Shown piece after piece: positions 11,413-13,417 of a stretch of DNA of 13,417 nt. The DNA is taken from contig JBLMYZ010000022.1 in assembly GCA_050258575.1 (NCBI GenBank), positions 1 through 13,417 of the forward strand, in the 5' to 3' direction. The notes beneath the pieces are model-generated. The model worked only from the letters and a program-made list of their open reading frames with translations. It was not told the DNA's origin and ran no database searches. This DNA is from JAPUDS01 sp050258575 (GTDB lineage: Bacteria > Patescibacteriota > Saccharimonadia > Saccharimonadales > Saccharimonadaceae). The position numbers and the translations under genes are program-made. Within the stretch, counting starts at the first letter, position 1. Each line of letters starts with the position of its first letter.

Positions 11413-12036
11413 ATGGATTTTGAATACAAAGGTGGTAACTGCGTCGTCATAACGAGCAAGCAAGCAACTGTCGTGGTAGACGGTAAATTGTCGCTGCTAG
11501 GACTCAAAGACGTTCAGCCTAAAGGCGCTGTAGAGATCGCGACACAAGAGGAATTTGTTGTTCCGGGTGGGCGAGTGACTGTCGACATGCCGGGCGAGTA
11601 CGAGGTAGAGAACGTCTCGATCAAAGGCGTGGCCGCAATGCGGATGATTGATCACGATGATGTCAGACGCACAACAATGTACCGAATCGTTTTCCCGGAC
11701 ATTACCGTCGGAGTTATTGGGCACGTTGCGTCGCCGCTCAGCGACGACCAGCTCGAGGATCTAGGGATGATAGATGTCCTTATCACCCCTGTTGGTGGCG
11801 GCGGATATACGCTCGACGCCAGCCTGGCGGTTGATGTTGTTAACAAAATCGGTCCAAAAGTCGTGATTCCGACGCACTACGCTGACGAAAAGCTCGCTTA
11901 CGAAGTACCACAAGATGACCTAAAACCATTCCTCGATGAGCTAGGGGCGGCTCACGAGGCGACTACCAAATGGAAAATCAAAGGATCGGCTCTTCCAGAA
12001 GCGCAAACGGTTGTCGAACTGACGCGTACAGCGTAG
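11413..12036 (+). CDS. Metallo-beta-lactamase-fold protein without the metal motif
   Basis: 207 residues from ATG 11413; AAGGAGG (11401-11407) is 5 nt upstream, which favours this over the in-frame GTG at 11410. The pattern follows UlaG-like MBL-fold proteins: an N-terminal strand pair with VVVDGKLSLLG, FVVPGGRVTVDMPGEYEVENVSIKGV (residues 48-73), VGVIGHVASPLSDDQLEDLGMIDVLITPVGGGG (99-131), and GPKVVIPTHYAD (147-158). The HxHxDH signature that binds two metals is absent; only His104, His155 and a few others remain. It is therefore probably not a hydrolase of the usual type. The partner of the winged-helix protein upstream, it ends before a terminator shared with rpmB. Function is unknown. Confidence 0.75.
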   Translation: MDFEYKGGNCVVITSKQATVVVDGKLSLLGLKDVQPKGAVEIATQEEFVVPGGRVTVDMPGEYEVENVSIKGVAAMRMIDHDDVRRTTMYRIVFPDITVGVIGHVASPLSDDQLEDLGMIDVLITPVGGGGYTLDASLAVDVVNKIGPKVVIPTHYADEKLAYEVPQDDLKPFLDELGAAHEATTKWKIKGSALPEAQTVVELTRTA

Positions 12037-12050
12037 CTTTGCCTTTTGCT

Positions 12051-12087
12051 ACTAAAAACACCCCGTGTAAAACAGGGCGTTTTTAGT
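12051..12087. terminator. Bidirectional terminator between the MBL gene and rpmB
   Basis: ACTAAAAAC (12051-12059) pairs with GTTTTTAGT (12079-12087), with an inner CCC/GGG pair separated by a mismatch. T-runs are present on both strands, and the flanking genes converge on it. Confidence 0.88.
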
Positions 12088-12097
12088 TTGAGGCGAG

Positions 12098-12295
12098 TTA
12101 TTTTGCGATGATACCTTTTTTCTTCAGGGTGCGAATAGCCTGTGTCGAGATGGTCATAGTAACTTTCTGACCGTCAACAACGAAGGTTTTTTTCTGAAGG
12201 TTTGGCTTGAAAACTCGCTTGGTGCGGCGCAGAGAAAAGCTCACGTTGTTGCCGTGTTGCTTGCCCTTACCGGTGATTTCGCATCGTGATGCCAT
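12098..12295 (-). CDS. rpmB: 50S ribosomal protein bL28
   Basis: 65 residues, typical of bL28. Conserved parts are MASRCEITGKGKQHGNNVSFS at the start, with the TGK and GNNVS words, then RRTKRVFKPNLQ, the VDGQKVTMTIST strand and a lysine-rich end IRTLKKKGIIAK. It is a small subunit-interface protein of the large ribosomal subunit. The ATG at 12295 has AGAGG 5 nt upstream and a promoter about 30 nt before, so it is translated from a leadered mRNA. It is divergent from the M50 protease gene and faces the bidirectional terminator. Confidence 0.95.
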   Translation of the reverse strand: MASRCEITGKGKQHGNNVSFSLRRTKRVFKPNLQKKTFVVDGQKVTMTISTQAIRTLKKKGIIAK

Positions 12296-12330
12296 ACAAA
12301 CCTCTTTTATTCTGTACTTATATCCATTCT

Positions 12331-12359
12331 ATACTACTGTTTTTTTCCGTTTTGGTCAA
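12331..12359 (-). promoter_or_regulatory. Promoter of rpmB
   Basis: Minus strand: TTGACC (12359 to 12354), 17 nt, then TAGTAT (12336 to 12331). The predicted start is near 12324, giving a leader of about 29 nt with the AGAGG site. Confidence 0.65.
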
Positions 12360-12379
12360 GACATGCCTCTAAACTCAGG

Positions 12380-12385
12380 TATAAT
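12380..12385 (+). promoter_or_regulatory. -10 element of the M50 protease gene
   Basis: TATAAT ends 7 nt before the ATG at 12393. No good -35 is visible. The spacing again predicts a leaderless mRNA. Confidence 0.65.
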
Positions 12386-12392
12386 AGAGCAG

Positions 12393-13028
12393 ATGGATAT
12401 AACGTATATACTTATCGTTCTTGGGGTTGTACTGGTGTCGATGACACTACACGAGGCTATGCACGGGTTCGTTGCCTACTGGCTTGGCGACGACACAGCG
12501 AAGGCTCAGGGGCGTTTGACGCTCAACCCAGTGGCGCATATTGATCCGTTTTTGACACTGCTTTTGCCGTTGACGCTCGCGGCATTTGGATTGCCTGTGT
12601 TTGGCGGCGCAAAACCCGTCCCGTTCAATCCGTCGCGGGTGCGTTATGGCGAATTTGGTGCCGCGCTGGTCGGCGTGGCTGGCCCGTTGACGAACTTTGT
12701 TTTGGCATTTTTGCTGTTCGCAGTCTATGTATTTGCGGGGATGCCGTCGTTACAATCGCTCGCAGGACTGATCCTTATGACAGGGGTCATGGTGAACCTC
12801 GGTTTCTTCGTGTTCAATATGCTACCCATCCCGCCGCTTGATGGGTCACGGCTGCTGTACGCTATTGCTCCAGATTGGGCGCGACGAGGTATGGAGTGGA
12901 TTGAGCAGTACGGCGTGCTGCTGGTATTTGCGGTTGTGATGCTTATGAGTAGTGCTATAGGGACGCTCATGGGGAACGCGGTGCGAGCTATAATAGCCCT
13001 TTTCATGATGATTTTTGGTGTACAATAG
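12393..13028 (+). CDS. Site-2-protease-type (M50) intramembrane metalloprotease
   Basis: 211 residues from ATG 12393; the longer upstream reading crosses rpmB and the promoter and was rejected. M50 proteases cut membrane proteins within the bilayer using zinc. HEAMH (20-24) in the first helix gives two ligands and the catalytic glutamate, and NMLPIPPLDGSRLL (142-155) gives the third ligand Asp150. There are about five membrane helices (about 3-26, 53-70, 92-115, 124-146, 173-207). GGAKPVPFNPSRVR (71-84) is typical of the compact family without PDZ or CBS domains. The substrate is unknown. TATAAT lies 7 nt before the ATG. Its 3' end contains possible -10 boxes for the downstream RNA. Confidence 0.9.
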   Translation: MDITYILIVLGVVLVSMTLHEAMHGFVAYWLGDDTAKAQGRLTLNPVAHIDPFLTLLLPLTLAAFGLPVFGGAKPVPFNPSRVRYGEFGAALVGVAGPLTNFVLAFLLFAVYVFAGMPSLQSLAGLILMTGVMVNLGFFVFNMLPIPPLDGSRLLYAIAPDWARRGMEWIEQYGVLLVFAVVMLMSSAIGTLMGNAVRAIIALFMMIFGVQ

Positions 13029-13032
13029 AAGT

Positions 13033-13186
13033 ATGTCCTTCGAAGTCCGTCGAGGGTTCATGATTTCCTAACAAATCGTGAAAGGGATTCCAACACTTGA
13101 CTCACCCGTGGGTGACGAATGAGGAGACCCACCTTGCATGTAAGCGGGGGATTATCACACTCTCGACGGTCTCCGGAGGACTTTTT
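13033..13186 (+). ncRNA. Candidate structured RNA of about 150 nt, class not identified
   Basis: The segment is closed by a two-part long-range stem: GTCCTTC (13035-13041) with GGAGGAC (13175-13181), one G-U, then CCGTCGAG (13047-13054) perfectly with CTCGACGG (13162-13169). TTTTT (13182-13186) follows at once, as at an intrinsic terminator. Inside are a 9-bp hairpin (13058-13066 with 13073-13081, loop CCTAAC, one G-U) and a GTGGGT/ACCCAC hairpin (13108-13113 with 13127-13132) with a 13-nt loop. TACAAT (13021-13026) is 6 nt upstream of the presumed start; TATAAT at 12989-12994 is an alternative. No significant ORF is present. I could not match it to SRP RNA, tmRNA or RNase P RNA motifs; a 6S-like RNA or cis-regulator is possible. 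Confidence 0.6.
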
Positions 13187-13210
13187 ATAGAGGGGATAGG
13201 TCCCTCTATA
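13186..13210. terminator. Perfect 9-bp hairpin before tRNA-Pro
   Basis: TATAGAGGG (13186-13194) and CCCTCTATA (13202-13210) pair perfectly across 7 nt. It follows the T-run of the upstream RNA and ends 7 nt before tRNA-Pro. It may be a processing signal; no T-run follows. Its right arm overlaps TATATA (13207-13212), a poor -10 candidate. Confidence 0.5.
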
Positions 13211-13217
13211 TACATGT

Positions 13218-13294
13218 CGGGGTTTGGCGCAGTTCGGTAGCGCGCACGCCTGGGGGGCGTGAGGTCATCGGTTCAAATCCGGTAACCCCGACCA
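13218..13294 (+). tRNA. tRNA-Pro (anticodon GGG)
   Basis: The acceptor CGGGGTT pairs with AACCCCG, then discriminator A and encoded CCA. The C1-G72 pair is typical of bacterial tRNA-Pro. The anticodon stem CACGC/GCGTG holds loop CTGGGGG, anticodon GGG. It has no clear own promoter and may be processed from the upstream transcript. Confidence 0.95.
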
Positions 13295-13306
13295 ATCGTA
13301 TACAAC

Positions 13307-13417
13307 TCAAAACCCTTGCAACATCTCAGTAGCTGTCCGTAGCTGTATCCCTAAGTGTACACGTTCATGGTTGTAGTAGTCTAGGTAGCGCGAGAGGTTC
13401 TCGCGCTGGCGGGAGAG
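13307..13417 (-). CDS. Transposase C-terminus (rve/integrase-core type), cut by the window edge
   Basis: The minus strand is open from the window edge to TGA at 13307-13309, giving 36 residues. They include ENLSRYLDYYNHERVHLGI, which matches the C-terminal end of DDE integrase-core transposases of the IS3/IS481 type (general form YLDxYNxERxHxxL), where TP.E usually follows; here RTATEML stands in its place. The catalytic DDE residues are outside the window. The gene ends 13 nt after the tRNA-Pro CCA, so the tRNA lies at the edge of a likely insertion sequence. No terminal inverted repeat can be defined from one end. Whether the element is intact cannot be judged. Confidence 0.75.
   Translation of the reverse strand, partial: LSRQRENLSRYLDYYNHERVHLGIQLRTATEMLQGF

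Noticed and set aside
12207..12392. N-terminal extension of the M50 protease
   Set aside because: The extra 62 codons run antisense through rpmB and through the -10 box; the ATG at 12393 begins directly with the first membrane helix.
13033..13071. A 12-codon ORF starting 6 nt after TACAAT, with leaderless geometry
   Set aside because: It is very short, lies across the 5' closing-stem strands of the structured RNA, and shows no coding features. The box is better explained as the RNA promoter.
13387..13407. Perfect 9-bp hairpin AGCGCGAGA/TCTCGCGCT
   Set aside because: It lies inside the open transposase reading frame and has no T-run, so I do not call it a terminator; it may be chance or an internal IS feature.

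Overview
The window looks like chromosome from a small-genome bacterium of the Candidate Phyla Radiation, most likely Candidatus Saccharibacteria (TM7). I infer this from gene content (a lone Xer-type recombinase, a 207-residue nucleoside diphosphate kinase with a large insertion, a membrane-anchored SurA/PrsA-like foldase), moderate GC, TGA used as a stop (miaA ends in TGA), and start codons placed 6-9 nt after -10 boxes, so that many mRNAs should be leaderless. No 16S rRNA is present, so the phylum is an inference.

Layout. 1-1118 (minus): the 5' part of ychF and a tyrosine recombinase. 1185-2641 (plus): uppP and ndk. 2642-2949: tRNA-Arg(CCT), a strong terminator hairpin, and a second copy of the tRNA 3' end. 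2950-4495: a PH-domain membrane protein and a parvulin-type foldase. 4529-4886: tRNA-Asp(GTC) and tRNA-Thr(CGT), divergent. 4893-6891: a small membrane protein starting 6 nt after the tRNA-Thr CCA, then a membrane GT2 glycosyltransferase. 6892-7543: a 34-codon ORF behind a near-consensus promoter, and tRNA-Val(GAC) with direct and inverted fragments of itself upstream. 7544-10759: a T-box riboswitch controlling thrS, followed by an alkyltransferase-like gene and miaA in overlapping or near-overlapping arrangement. 10808-12036: a winged-helix regulator and a degenerate metallo-beta-lactamase-fold protein. 12098-12295 (minus): rpmB. 12393-13028: an M50 intramembrane protease. 13033-13294: an apparent structured RNA of about 150 nt and tRNA-Pro(GGG). 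13307-13417 (minus): the C-terminus of an IS-type transposase.

The genes are mostly housekeeping: translation (five tRNAs, thrS, rpmB, miaA, ychF), envelope building (uppP, GT2, foldase, M50 protease), nucleotide metabolism (ndk) and chromosome dimer resolution (xer). The most interesting parts are non-coding or very small: the T-box whose tRNA-binding bulge matches the discriminator of the tRNA-Thr in the same window, the unassigned RNA at 13033-13186, the leaderless 34-residue protein, and the tRNA-derived duplications at two tRNA loci.
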